Below, in pieces: positions 18,618 to 27,874 of a stretch of DNA of 64,000 nucleotides. Position numbers and translations under genes: made by a program. This DNA is from Pseudomonas triticifolii. Its GTDB lineage: Bacteria > Pseudomonadota > Gammaproteobacteria > Pseudomonadales > Pseudomonadaceae. Below the pieces are notes generated by a model. It searched no databases and had not been told where the DNA came from. It saw only the letters and a list, made by a program, of their open reading frames with translations. The stretch spans positions 1 through 64,000 of the forward strand of contig NZ_JACONV010000021.1 of the NCBI RefSeq assembly GCF_014358015.1. The letters run 5' to 3'. Within the stretch, counting starts at the first letter, position 1, and the number at the start of each line of letters is the position of its first letter.

Positions 18618-18653
18618 CTGCTGTAAAGCGAATCCCTCAAACGTGCGCGCAAT

Positions 18654-18686
18654 AAAAAACCCCGGCTCTTTCGAGTCGGGGTTTTT
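18654..18686. terminator. Bidirectional terminator between yjiA and glyA
   Basis: The hairpin aaaaaccccggctc/gagtcggggttttt has an A tract on one side and a T tract on the other. It can therefore stop transcripts of both convergent genes. Confidence 0.93.
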
Positions 18687-18710
18687 CGTTATCGCGTCAA
18701 ATGGATCAGA

Positions 18711-19964
18711 TCAAGCGCCGTAAACCGGCAGCTTGGCGCAGATGGCCTTGACCTTCTCGCGTACCGCGTCGATCACGGTTTCGTTGTTCAGGTCAGCCAG
18801 GATGTCGCAGATCCAGCCAGCCAGTTCTTTGCACTCTGCTTCCTTGAAGCCGCGAGTGGTCACTGCCGGGGTACCGAAGCGCAGGCCGGAGGTGACGAAC
18901 GGGGAGCGTGGATCGTTCGGGACGGAGTTTTTGTTGACTGTGATGAAGGCGCGACCCAGGGCGGCGTCGGCGTCTTTACCGGAAATGTCCTGCTTGATCA
19001 GCGACAGCAGGAACAGGTGGTTTTCAGTACCGCCGGATACCACGTCGAAACCGCGCTCGATGAACACGCCGGCCATGGCCTTGGCGTTCTTGACCACTTG
19101 CTGCTGGTACGCCTTGAACTCAGGCTGCAGCGCTTCCTTGAAGCACACGGCCTTGGCGGCGATGACGTGTTCCAGCGGGCCGCCTTGTGCGCCCGGGAAT
19201 ACGGCCGAGTTCAGCTTTTTCTCGATGTCGGCGTTGGCGCGAGCCAGGATCAGACCGCCACGTGGACCGCGCAGGGTCTTGTGGGTGGTGGTGGTCACGA
19301 CGTCAGCGAAAGGCACCGGGTTCGGGTAGACACCAGCGGCGACCAGACCGGCCACGTGGGCCATGTCGACGAACAGGTAGGCACCGACCTTGTCAGCGAT
19401 GGCGCGGAAGCGCGGGAAGTCCAGAATCTGCGAGTAGGCAGAGAAACCGGCCACGATCATTTTTGGCTTGTGCTCAACGGCCAGACGCTCGACTTCGTCG
19501 TAGTCGATCATGCCGTTGGCGTCGATGCCGTACTGCACGGCGTTGTACAGCTTGCCCGACGACGAAACGCTCGCGCCGTGGGTCAAGTGACCACCGTGGG
19601 CCAGGCTCATGCCCAGAATGGTGTCGCCGCCCTGCAGCAGCGCCAGGTACACAGCCGAGTTGGCTTGCGAGCCTGCGTGCGGCTGGACGTTGGCATAATC
19701 GGCGCCGAACAGTTCCTTGGCACGGTCGATGGCCAGTTGCTCAACCACGTCTACGTATTCGCAGCCGCCGTAGTAACGCTTGCCTGGGTAGCCTTCGGCG
19801 TACTTGTTGGTCAGGACCGAGCCCTGAGCTTCCATGACGGCCGGACTGGTGTAGTTTTCCGAGGCGATCAACTCGATGTGTTCTTCCTGACGCAGAGCTT
19901 CTTGCTCCATGGCGGCAAACAGATCGGCGTCGTACTTCGCGAGAGTCAAATCACGGCTGAACAT
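18711..19964 (-). CDS. glyA: Serine hydroxymethyltransferase
   Basis: GlyA is the PLP enzyme that converts serine and tetrahydrofolate to glycine and methylene-THF. The 417-residue length is exact for the family. The PLP-lysine segment is seen as TTTTHKTLRGPRGG, with the substrate-binding region IELIASENYTS near the N terminus and GYPGKRYYGGCEYVD after it. I chose the ATG at 19964, which has GAGGA seven bases upstream; a few extra residues upstream are in frame. Pseudomonas carries more than one glyA copy. The position next to morA matches glyA3 (PA4602) of P. aeruginosa. Confidence 0.96.
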   Translation of the reverse strand: MFSRDLTLAKYDADLFAAMEQEALRQEEHIELIASENYTSPAVMEAQGSVLTNKYAEGYPGKRYYGGCEYVDVVEQLAIDRAKELFGADYANVQPHAGSQANSAVYLALLQGGDTILGMSLAHGGHLTHGASVSSSGKLYNAVQYGIDANGMIDYDEVERLAVEHKPKMIVAGFSAYSQILDFPRFRAIADKVGAYLFVDMAHVAGLVAAGVYPNPVPFADVVTTTTHKTLRGPRGGLILARANADIEKKLNSAVFPGAQGGPLEHVIAAKAVCFKEALQPEFKAYQQQVVKNAKAMAGVFIERGFDVVSGGTENHLFLLSLIKQDISGKDADAALGRAFITVNKNSVPNDPRSPFVTSGLRFGTPAVTTRGFKEAECKELAGWICDILADLNNETVIDAVREKVKAICAKLPVYGA

Positions 19965-20170
19965 GGCAGTCCTCAAGGGGGCATGGCGGAAAAGGGGGCT
20001 ATTCTAACCCATCGGGTTTTATCTGGCATATGAAAGGCAGTCATGTGACGGATGAATGGGGTGCAGCTTGGGCCAGTCGAAGGGTTTCCGCGCTTCAGTG
20101 CTCAGCGTCATGCACACGTCAAAAAGGACGTTGGAATCGAGCTGAACGGTGATGGCTGGCTGAACACTCC

Positions 20171-20260
20171 GTGGGAGCGGACTTGTCCGCGAAGACTGAG
20201 TTTCAGGCGCCACACATTGGCTGAGTGTACTGGCCCCTTCGCGGACAAGTCCGCTCCCAC
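20171..20260. repeat. REP-type inverted repeat pair 1 upstream of glyA
   Basis: The arms gtgggagcggacttgtccgcg and cgcggacaagtccgctcccac are perfect inverted copies about 50 bases apart. The 19965-20440 gap between the glyA start and the morA end is filled mainly by two such pairs, and no gene is supported there. Confidence 0.85.
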
Positions 20261-20286
20261 TGGCTAATGGGACCGATTTTCACTCC

Positions 20287-20376
20287 GTGGGAACGGACTT
20301 GTCCGCGAAAGCCATGGGTCAGACGACCCTGCTTCAGCGGATGTGCCGGCCTCTTCGTGAGCAAGCTCACTCCCAC
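20287..20376. repeat. REP-type inverted repeat pair 2 upstream of glyA
   Basis: The left arm gtgggaacggacttgtccgcg matches pair 1, but the right arm has changed to gtgagcaagctcactcccac. The two arms belong to different sequence variants of the same family. Confidence 0.8.
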
Positions 20377-20440
20377 AGAGTGTGCGTTTATCCTGCGATA
20401 CCTGTGTAAAACGCCCAATCAGCATCAGCCACAAGCGCGT

Positions 20441-23400
20441 TCAGTCCAGCATGAACAATGCATCATTGCTGAACTGTGCTTCGAACTGGTGGGCGGGCAT
20501 CGGGCGGCCGAAGAGGTAGCCCTGGACTTCGTCGCAGCCGTGTTCGCGCAGGAAATCCAGTTGCTCCTGGGTTTCCACGCCTTCGGCAATCACCGCCAGA
20601 TTCAGGCTGTGGGCCATGGCGATGATTGCCCGGGCGATCTGCGCATCCTGTTCGCCGGAAGGCAGGCCGTCGACGAAGGTGCGGTCGATTTTCAAGACGT
20701 CGATCGGGAATTGCTTGAGGTAGTTCAGCGACGAGTAACCCGTGCCGAAATCGTCCACCGCAATGCTGAGGCCCAGGTTCTTGAGGCCGTCGAGAATCTG
20801 CATGGCTTCATTGACCTCGCGCATTAGGATGCTTTCGGTCAGCTCCAGCTCCAGGCACGCGGGTGAAAGGCCGGTCTGATCAAGGATGTTGGCGATGCGT
20901 TTGCCAAGCTGGCCGTCCGAGAACTGCCGTGCCGAGATGTTCACCGAGACTTTCGGCACGCGCACTTTGGCCTGATGCCACTGCTTGAGCTGGCTGCAGG
21001 CTTCGGTCAGCACCCAGTCGCCCACTTCAACGACCAGGCCCAGCTCTTCAAGGACCGGAATGAAGTCGTTGGGCGGGACCAGCCCGCGACGCGGGTGACG
21101 CCAGCGCAGCAGCGCCTCGGCCCCGGTCAGGCGTTTGCCGTCTCCGCTGAACTGCGGCTGGTAATACAGCGTAAATTCCTTCTGCTCCAGCGCATGGCGC
21201 AGGTCGCTCTCCAGCTCCAGGCGTTCCAGGGCCGTGGCGTTCATGTCTGCCTGATAGAACTGGAAGTTGTTCTTGCCGCGCTCTTTGGCGTGGTACATCG
21301 CGGTGTCAGCGTTTTTCATCAACTGACTTAGTTCATTGCCGTCCTGAGGGCTCAAGGCGATGCCGATACTGGCCGTCACGAAAAACTCTCGCCCTTCGAG
21401 CACAAAGGGCGTCACCAGGCTGGTGAGGATCTTTTCGGCCACATGAATGGCGCGCTTCAGTGCGCTGTCCCGGGTAGGGCCTGGCTGCAGCAACAGGGTG
21501 AATTCATCTCCGCCCATGCGTGCAACCGTGTCGTCGTCGGTCACGCAGGCCAGCAGGCGCGTGGCCATTTCCTTGAGCATGCGATCGCCTGCGGCATGGC
21601 CCAGGGAATCATTGATCGGCTTGAAACGGTCAAGGTCCAGAAACATAAGCACCACCCAGGCCTGCTGACGTTCGGCCTGCTGCAGGGCCGAATGCAGACG
21701 ATCCTGGAACAGCGTGCGGTTGGGCAGGTGCGTCAGGGCGTCGTAATAGGCCAGTCGATGGATGCGCTGTTCGCTGGCCTTGCGCTCGCTGATGTCGCTG
21801 AAAAAGCACACATAGCTGGCCAGGTCGCCTTCATTGTCAACCACCGCCGTGATGCCGACCCACGCAGGATAATGCTCGCCGCTGCGTCGCTTGAGCCTGA
21901 TCTCGCCTTCCCAGGAGCCGCTCTGTTTGAGTTGTGTGAGGATGTAGTGCACGTGTGCTTCCTGCCCGGCTTCCACCGTCAGCATGCCCGGCAACTGGTC
22001 GAGCACCTGAACCACCTCATAGCCACTGACCCGGGTGAACGCTTCGTTCGCCTGGACGATGTAGCCTGCAGGATCGGTGATCAGGATGGCCGAGGTCGAG
22101 TGTTCGAACACCGTCGCTGCCATGCGCAGGTCTTTTTCGGCGCGCCGCTGCTGACTGATGTCGCGGCCGACACCGAGAATGCCTTCGAAGTTATCGTGCT
22201 CGTCCCACACCAGCACCAGACGCAGCTCCACCGGGATCTTGCGGCCGTCAGCCCGCAGGCAGTCGAACAGGAACAGTCGCGGCGCTGTGTCGCTGCGCAG
22301 GCGTGCCAGTTCCTCGGGCTTGTCGAGTACTTTGCTGATGGACCTCATCAGCGCGTCGAAACCCACCAGTTGCTGCGGGTTGGCGACCGCCGCGCCCCAG
22401 CCGTGGGTCAGGATCCAGTCGGCGCTGTAGCCCAGCACGCTCTGCACAGACGGGCTGACGTAGTTGGCCTCAAGCTGGCTGTCAGTCGAGAAGATCACGT
22501 CGCTGATGCTTTCGGCGAGCATGCGATAACGCTGCTCGCTGTCACGCAGTGACTGGCTGGACGCAACCTGGTCGGTGATGTCCTTGGCCACGCCTATGAT
22601 GCGGGTCACCAGGCTCTGACTGTCGCGCGCCAGGGCCTGCTCGCGAACATCGAAGCACCGCCAGTTGTTGTCACGATCACGAAAGCGCAGCACGCACTGC
22701 AGCAGTTCGTTGTGGCCGTGGTGGCGCTGACGCAGGCGCATGTCCTGATAAGGCTTGGCGTCGTCCGGGTGCAGCAGGATTTCCCAGAAGAACTCGCCCA
22801 TCGCGTGCAGCTCGGATTTACTGTATCCCAGGGTATGCCCAAGGTGGTGGTTGCTGTAGATCATGCGCTGGCTGAGCACATCCTGTACATACAGGTGGTC
22901 CGGGACCGTGCGCACCACATCCGACCAGAAGCTTTCGCGTTCCACCAGCGACAGCTCGATCTGCTTGCGGCTGGTAATGTCGCCGATGCTGAGGATCACT
23001 GCGTCGAAGTCGCTGCGGCTTTCAGGCAGCCTGAGCACCAGCCACAAGTGCTGATCCTGGCCACTGTCCTGAACAAGACGGGTTTCCAGCTCCAGTCGCG
23101 ATTGCTTGTCCAGAATCGCGCGAATCACCTCGACACCAATACCCGGGTGCGCGCGCGACTCGCCTTCGATCAAACGCTGCCATGCTTGCTCGCTGGACTG
23201 GACCGCCAACAGGTCCAGCGCGACATTGTTGACCTCGTTGATACGCAAGTGCTGCAGCAGGTGCCTGAGGCTGCCCGGCTGGGTTTTGAGAAAAAGGTCC
23301 AGGTCCTCGCTGGTGCGGATATGCAGGGTCTCCAGTCGCTCGGGCAGACCGGACATGTCCATGACACAGATCGCAACGCCCGCGCCCTCGAAAATATCCC

Positions 23401-24280
23401 GATAACGCCGGCGGCTCTCAAGCAACTGACGCTGACGACGTCGCAGACTGAGCAGCGCCACCAGCGGTACAATCGAGAACAGCAGGCCTATCAGGCATTT
23501 TGCTATCAGCGGTGCGAGCAGGTCACTCCGCATCTTCTGTGTGTCGAACAGGCCGCGCAACTGCCAGTCGCTGTTACTTAGGGACTGCAGCAGGATGGTT
23601 TCAGTGTGGCCTGTGTCCGCGTCATCGTCGGACGCTGTTTCACGCAGGATCACGTTTCGTGTGGCGCGTTTCTCCAGGCGCCAGAGGTGCTGGAAGTCTT
23701 GCGCGGGTTGCTGGATGAAGCCCTTGAGTGCTTCGGGCACCAGACGCAGCACCCAGTAATTGCCGCTTCTGCCATTGCCCTGACGTATCAGCAGGTAGAT
23801 CTGCGTGCCCTGTTCGTCACTGGTATAGAAGTAAGGGCGGCCCAAAGCCTGTGTGAGTGCATTTTTCAGGAAAACCCCATCACTGGTGGCGGCTGCGCTG
23901 TCTTTGATCACCTCGCCTGTCGGGTTGAGGCTGACTACGCTGCGCAGAGCGGGAAGGGCACTGCGCAAGGTATCGAGCGTTGCAGCCTGCTCCAGATCGC
24001 CTTCCTCACTGGCTCCCTCGTCCAGAAAATTCATGGCGATCTGCGCATTCAGTGCCATGTTCAGATTCAGCCTGTCGGAAAGCTGATTGGCGTAGTCCAG
24101 ACTACGCTGGCGCATACTTGCCTGTGTCTGATGAAACTGGTCGAGCTGTTGCCAGAGCAGCAGTGCCAGCATCATGAGCACCAACGCTGCCAATACGCCT
24201 TTCAATGAGCCGCGCAGAGGCCCGCTCGTACAATCTTTGGCGATACGCGATGACAATGAGGAGGACGTTGACGTGGGCAA
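20441..24280 (-). CDS. morA: MorA-type membrane PAS-GGDEF-EAL c-di-GMP regulator
   Basis: This 1279-residue dual-domain protein makes and/or breaks down c-di-GMP. MorA controls flagellar timing, motility and biofilm in Pseudomonas. Two membrane helices (about 29-44 and 256-279) bracket a periplasmic sensor. Four PAS-like segments follow (about 290-440, 446-570, 582-713, 720-835), then GGDEF (motif at 923-927) and EAL. EAL-domain residues are E1055-A-L, DDFGTG at 1176-1181, KID at 1197-1199 and EGVE at 1233-1236. Both active sites look intact. The I-site before GGDEF reads TDDD instead of RxxD, so product inhibition may be lost. Position next to glyA matches PA4602-PA4601. Confidence 0.9.
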   Translation of the reverse strand: MPTSTSSSLSSRIAKDCTSGPLRGSLKGVLAALVLMMLALLLWQQLDQFHQTQASMRQRSLDYANQLSDRLNLNMALNAQIAMNFLDEGASEEGDLEQAATLDTLRSALPALRSVVSLNPTGEVIKDSAAATSDGVFLKNALTQALGRPYFYTSDEQGTQIYLLIRQGNGRSGNYWVLRLVPEALKGFIQQPAQDFQHLWRLEKRATRNVILRETASDDDADTGHTETILLQSLSNSDWQLRGLFDTQKMRSDLLAPLIAKCLIGLLFSIVPLVALLSLRRRQRQLLESRRRYRDIFEGAGVAICVMDMSGLPERLETLHIRTSEDLDLFLKTQPGSLRHLLQHLRINEVNNVALDLLAVQSSEQAWQRLIEGESRAHPGIGVEVIRAILDKQSRLELETRLVQDSGQDQHLWLVLRLPESRSDFDAVILSIGDITSRKQIELSLVERESFWSDVVRTVPDHLYVQDVLSQRMIYSNHHLGHTLGYSKSELHAMGEFFWEILLHPDDAKPYQDMRLRQRHHGHNELLQCVLRFRDRDNNWRCFDVREQALARDSQSLVTRIIGVAKDITDQVASSQSLRDSEQRYRMLAESISDVIFSTDSQLEANYVSPSVQSVLGYSADWILTHGWGAAVANPQQLVGFDALMRSISKVLDKPEELARLRSDTAPRLFLFDCLRADGRKIPVELRLVLVWDEHDNFEGILGVGRDISQQRRAEKDLRMAATVFEHSTSAILITDPAGYIVQANEAFTRVSGYEVVQVLDQLPGMLTVEAGQEAHVHYILTQLKQSGSWEGEIRLKRRSGEHYPAWVGITAVVDNEGDLASYVCFFSDISERKASEQRIHRLAYYDALTHLPNRTLFQDRLHSALQQAERQQAWVVLMFLDLDRFKPINDSLGHAAGDRMLKEMATRLLACVTDDDTVARMGGDEFTLLLQPGPTRDSALKRAIHVAEKILTSLVTPFVLEGREFFVTASIGIALSPQDGNELSQLMKNADTAMYHAKERGKNNFQFYQADMNATALERLELESDLRHALEQKEFTLYYQPQFSGDGKRLTGAEALLRWRHPRRGLVPPNDFIPVLEELGLVVEVGDWVLTEACSQLKQWHQAKVRVPKVSVNISARQFSDGQLGKRIANILDQTGLSPACLELELTESILMREVNEAMQILDGLKNLGLSIAVDDFGTGYSSLNYLKQFPIDVLKIDRTFVDGLPSGEQDAQIARAIIAMAHSLNLAVIAEGVETQEQLDFLREHGCDEVQGYLFGRPMPAHQFEAQFSNDALFMLD

Positions 24281-24662
24281 ATCGTTGTTCCTGACTACTT
24301 AACTGAAGCAGCGATGCGTTATGCAATATAAGCCGGTCGCCCGAAGGGCGGCTAGCATGCCTTGAGTTGTGGCAGAGTGCCAGTCCTGCCGGGCCGGATC
24401 GTTTGCCCTGCAGGCCGCATTCGGGTAGCTTTGCGCAACGCGCGATGACTGCCCGACTCCTGCATGAGTGACTCCACTGCTTGCAAACACTGATCCAGCT
24501 TTATAGTTGCCGTTACCCTCGAATCCGTTTCTGCTTGCGTTGATTCAAGGCCTGTAACGGCCAGGCGGCAAGTCTGAAAGACAAATAAAAGCTTTTTTCC
24601 GGCCGGAGCTTTAAGCTCGCGCACTTAATCGGTCCTTATCACAGACACCAGGTTTTCATTCC
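24281..24662. other. Divergent intergenic region between morA and ettA
   Basis: These 382 bases separate two divergent genes and should hold both promoters. A small GC-rich hairpin (cgcccgaagggcg) occurs at about 24338-24350. Short open frames here have no recognisable protein signature or ribosome site, so I call no gene. Confidence 0.5.
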
Positions 24663-26327
24663 ATGGCCCAATACGTCTTTACCATGCATCGGCTGAGCAA
24701 AGTTGTGCCGCCGAAGCGGGAAATCCTCAAAAACATCTCTCTGTCTTTCTTCCCCGGCGCCAAGATCGGCGTGCTGGGTCTCAACGGTTCGGGTAAGTCC
24801 ACGCTGTTGAAAATCATGGCTGGCGTCGACACCGAATTCGATGGCGAAGCACGCCCGATGCCTGAACTGAACGTGGGTTATCTGCCGCAAGAGCCGCAAC
24901 TTGACCCCACCAAAACCGTTCGTGAGGTGGTGGAAGAAGCGGTCAGCGTCATCAAGGACGCTCAGGCGCGTCTGGATCAGGTCTACGCCGAATACGCCGA
25001 CCCTGATGCCGACTTCGACAAGCTGGCTGCCGAGCAGGCCAAGCTAGAAGCGATTCTGCAGGCCAGCGACGGCCACAACCTGGAGCGCCAGCTGGAAGTT
25101 GCCGCCGACGCGCTGCGTCTGCCCGCCTGGGATGCGCAGATTTCCGTGCTGTCGGGTGGCGAAAAGCGCCGCGTAGCGCTGTGCCGCCTGCTGCTGTCCG
25201 CACCGGACATGCTGTTGCTCGACGAACCGACCAACCACCTGGACGCCGATTCTGTCGCCTGGCTGGAGCATTTCCTGCACGACTTCCCGGGCACCGTGGT
25301 TGCGATCACGCACGACCGTTACTTCCTGGATAACGTTGCGGGCTGGATTCTGGAACTCGACCGCGGCGCGGGCATTCCTTACGAGGGCAACTATTCGGGC
25401 TGGCTTGAAGCCAAGTCCGATCGTCTGGCCCAGGAATCCAAGCAGCAGTCGGCCCATGAAAAGGCCATGAAAGACGAGCTGGAATGGGTTCGCAAGGGTG
25501 CCAAGGCGCGTCAGTCCAAGTCCAAGGCCCGTCTGCAACGCTTCGAAGAAATGCAATCGCAGGAATTCCAGAAGCGCAGCGAAACCAATGAAATCTACAT
25601 TCCGGCCGGCCCGCGTCTGGGCGACAAGGTCATCGAGTTCAAGAACGTTTCCAAGGGCTATGGCGATCGCGTGTTGATCGACAACCTGTCGTTCTCCATG
25701 CCTAAAGGCGCCATCGTCGGCGTAATCGGCGGTAACGGTGCCGGTAAGTCGACCCTGTTCCGCATGCTGATGGGCAAGGAGCAGCCGGATTCGGGCAGCA
25801 TCGAGATCGGTGAAACCGTGCAACTGGCCTGCGTTGACCAGAGCCGTGACGACCTGGATGGCAGCAAGTCGGTGTTCCAGGCGGTGTCGGATGGTTCGGA
25901 CGTGATCCGCATCGGCAACTACGAAATTCCGTCGCGCACCTACGTGGGTCGCTTCAACTTCAAGGGCGGCGATCAGCAGAAGTTCGTCAAGGACCTGTCT
26001 GGTGGTGAGCGCGGTCGTCTGCACCTGGCTCTGACCCTGAAAGAGGGCGGCAACGTGCTGCTGCTCGACGAACCGTCCAACGACCTCGACGTTGAAACCC
26101 TGCGTTCACTGGAAGAAGCGCTGCTGGACTTCCCGGGCGCGGCCATTGTGATCTCCCACGATCGGTGGTTCCTTGACCGCGTCGCGACTCACATCCTGGC
26201 GTACGAAGACGACTCGCAAGCCGTATTCTTCGAAGGCAACTACACCGAATACGAAGCCGACCGTAAAAAGCGTCTGGGCGATGCTGCAGCCCAGCCGCAC
26301 CGCGTACGTCACAAGAAACTGGCGTAA
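24663..26327 (+). CDS. ettA: ABC-F translational throttle protein EttA
   Basis: EttA is a cytoplasmic ABC-F ATPase that binds the ribosomal E site and gates the first elongation steps according to the ATP/ADP ratio. The 554-residue length equals the E. coli protein. It has two ABC domains: the first with Walker A GLNGSGKST (39-47) and signature LSGGEKRRVALC, the second with GGNGAGKST and LSGGERGRL. No transmembrane segment is present. The basic linker EWVRKGAKARQSKSKAR is typical of the family. The start MAQYVFTMHRLSKVVPP matches EttA. Confidence 0.96.
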   Translation: MAQYVFTMHRLSKVVPPKREILKNISLSFFPGAKIGVLGLNGSGKSTLLKIMAGVDTEFDGEARPMPELNVGYLPQEPQLDPTKTVREVVEEAVSVIKDAQARLDQVYAEYADPDADFDKLAAEQAKLEAILQASDGHNLERQLEVAADALRLPAWDAQISVLSGGEKRRVALCRLLLSAPDMLLLDEPTNHLDADSVAWLEHFLHDFPGTVVAITHDRYFLDNVAGWILELDRGAGIPYEGNYSGWLEAKSDRLAQESKQQSAHEKAMKDELEWVRKGAKARQSKSKARLQRFEEMQSQEFQKRSETNEIYIPAGPRLGDKVIEFKNVSKGYGDRVLIDNLSFSMPKGAIVGVIGGNGAGKSTLFRMLMGKEQPDSGSIEIGETVQLACVDQSRDDLDGSKSVFQAVSDGSDVIRIGNYEIPSRTYVGRFNFKGGDQQKFVKDLSGGERGRLHLALTLKEGGNVLLLDEPSNDLDVETLRSLEEALLDFPGAAIVISHDRWFLDRVATHILAYEDDSQAVFFEGNYTEYEADRKKRLGDAAAQPHRVRHKKLA

Positions 26328-26352
26328 TCCAGCGTTGTAACACTGCTGTACT

Positions 26353-26438
26353 GTGAGAGGCGGCATGCCGGCGATGGCGTCAGTTCAGTCGCTGACAGGG
26401 CGATGGATAAACCCCATCAATGGCAAGCCGCCTCTCAT
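26353..26438. repeat. REP inverted repeat pair after ettA
   Basis: The left arm tgagaggcggcatgccggcgatggcg faces the right arm tggcaagccgcctctca, with about 45 bases between. This is the gaggcggcttgccggcg class. A single gtgggagcggacttgtccgcg arm of the other class follows at 26479-26499 without a partner. Confidence 0.75.
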
Positions 26439-26577
26439 CAGCCAACGTGTAACCCATTGAAGAAACGATATTTTTTCTGTGGGAGCGGACTTGTCCGCGA
26501 AAGGGCTGGCACATCCGGCAAATATTCAGTGACTCAAGCACAGTATTCGCTGACAAACGGAACGCCGCCTGGTCAGC

Positions 26578-27078
26578 TCACCCCTTGTCTGTCTCGATCA
26601 GCACCACTTCGATCACCTGATCCCCGAGCGGTCGCTTCCACAGCACCTCATCGCCCAATTGCGCGCCCAGCAACGCGCGGCCAAGCGGCGAACCCCAGTT
26701 GATCAATCCATTGGCCGCATCGGCCTGATCTTCCCCGACCAATTGCACGCGCTGTCGTTGGTCGTCCTCATCGGCAAATGTCACCCAGCTGCCAATCTGC
26801 ACTTTTTCGGTCGAAAGCGCGGGCGTGACGACTTGTGCGCTGTGAAGCCGCTGATTGAAGTAGCGCAGATCGCGTTCCAGGTCTGCCAGACGCTGCTTGT
26901 CGGTGTTGTCGCTCAGCGCCGTCTGTGCGCTGTGCTGAGCCTGAAGATCGCTCACCTGTCGTTGCAGCAGCACCAGGCCGTGAGCAGTGACGTAATTGGG
27001 CTGTTCGCTGACCAGTCGCTCCACCGGCTGACTGGCATCCGCAGCCGCATTGTCTTCGTTTACAAATGCGCGACTCAT
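26578..27078 (-). CDS. Atypical GreA/GreB-like RNA polymerase secondary-channel protein
   Basis: The 166-residue protein has Gre architecture. A helical hairpin (about 28-82) is followed by an FKBP-like C-terminal domain with the family motif INWGSPLGRALLGAQLGDEV. Canonical GreA and GreB carry a GDxxENAxY motif at the coiled-coil tip whose acids trigger RNA cleavage. Here the tip is short and reads ALSDNTDKQRLADLERD, so this motif is not recognisable. It may therefore modulate polymerase without classical cleavage, like other secondary-channel factors. Such 'GreA/GreB family' proteins are widespread in Pseudomonas and are distinct from its true greA and greB. Confidence 0.75.
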   Translation of the reverse strand: MSRAFVNEDNAAADASQPVERLVSEQPNYVTAHGLVLLQRQVSDLQAQHSAQTALSDNTDKQRLADLERDLRYFNQRLHSAQVVTPALSTEKVQIGSWVTFADEDDQRQRVQLVGEDQADAANGLINWGSPLGRALLGAQLGDEVLWKRPLGDQVIEVVLIETDKG

Positions 27079-27156
27079 AAAGTGTCCTCCCTAATTGGGT
27101 TTGGGCCACTGTGCGAGGTGATTGGTTTCGTTGAAATACCGGATGCAACGTGTCAA

Positions 27157-27510
27157 TCAGTTCGGGCGGTAGGCTTTTGCGGCGCTACGCGTCTTTTCCC
27201 GCTCCCAGTCGCGGTCCCGGTCATTGAATATCTGGCCAGGGTTCAGTCGGTCGCGACTGTCCTCGGACGCCTGGCACTGACGAAAGCCATCGCTCCAGCC
27301 TTGAGCGTAAAGCCGATCCTTCAGGTAACGGGGGACGTTTTTTCGGAACTGCCCGGAAAACGAGCCTGCCGCCGCCTTGCCACTGACGCATCCATCCTGA
27401 TACCCGTCGGCGAAGCCTGGCGGGTACCCTTCGGCCAGCATCTGGTCACGGGCGGACTGACAACCTGCCAGCCCGATGGCCAGCGACAACAACACCCAAT
27501 GCAGCTTCAT
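27157..27510 (-). CDS. Small predicted lipoprotein of unknown function
   Basis: The 117-residue protein has a signal peptide ending in a lipobox (GLAGC, acylated Cys17). The mature part repeats a short glycine/aromatic pattern (GYPPGFADGYQDGCVSG and AQGWSDGFRQC), with two further cysteines that could form a disulfide. Residue 18 is Gln, so outer-membrane sorting is expected. I do not recognise a named family. It lies 78 bp upstream of the Gre-like gene on the same strand. Confidence 0.75.
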   Translation of the reverse strand: MKLHWVLLSLAIGLAGCQSARDQMLAEGYPPGFADGYQDGCVSGKAAAGSFSGQFRKNVPRYLKDRLYAQGWSDGFRQCQASEDSRDRLNPGQIFNDRDRDWEREKTRSAAKAYRPN

Positions 27511-27874
27511 GGCGACTTCCTCGACGTATGAGGTGAGTCTAGAAGCGAATATGTGAGTTATTTGTAAAAACGATGTAGGGAATAGGTAGTGTCGCTGTGC
27601 CAGCCGATGAACGATTCACGCTGAGTCGCTGGTTTCACGCATCCGCTGCAGTTTTTCACGACTTGCGCAGACACTCATCTGGCACCATCAGATCTTACTT
27701 GCAGCTTGAGATCAGCCAAATCGAGCGCTAGCGAGCTTTGCCGAGTTTACACAGACCGATGCCGGTCAATATTCCGCCAGTATCAACAGGGCGCAGGACC
27801 GTGAGATACCGTCGCTCAGACATCAAACTCAAGTGATGGTTACCGCGGGGCGTCATCATCGCCCACGGTATCAA
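27511..27874. other. Intergenic region, no gene seen
   Basis: These 364 bases between the lipoprotein start and the DUF4105 gene end hold no convincing gene. At 27841-27870 there is a hairpin (taccgcggggcg/cgcccacggta). It might mark the end of the DUF4105 transcript, although no T tract follows. Confidence 0.45.

Noticed and set aside
24352..24624. Possible 90-residue gene between morA and ettA
   Set aside because: It has no ribosome site or domain and occupies the divergent promoter region.
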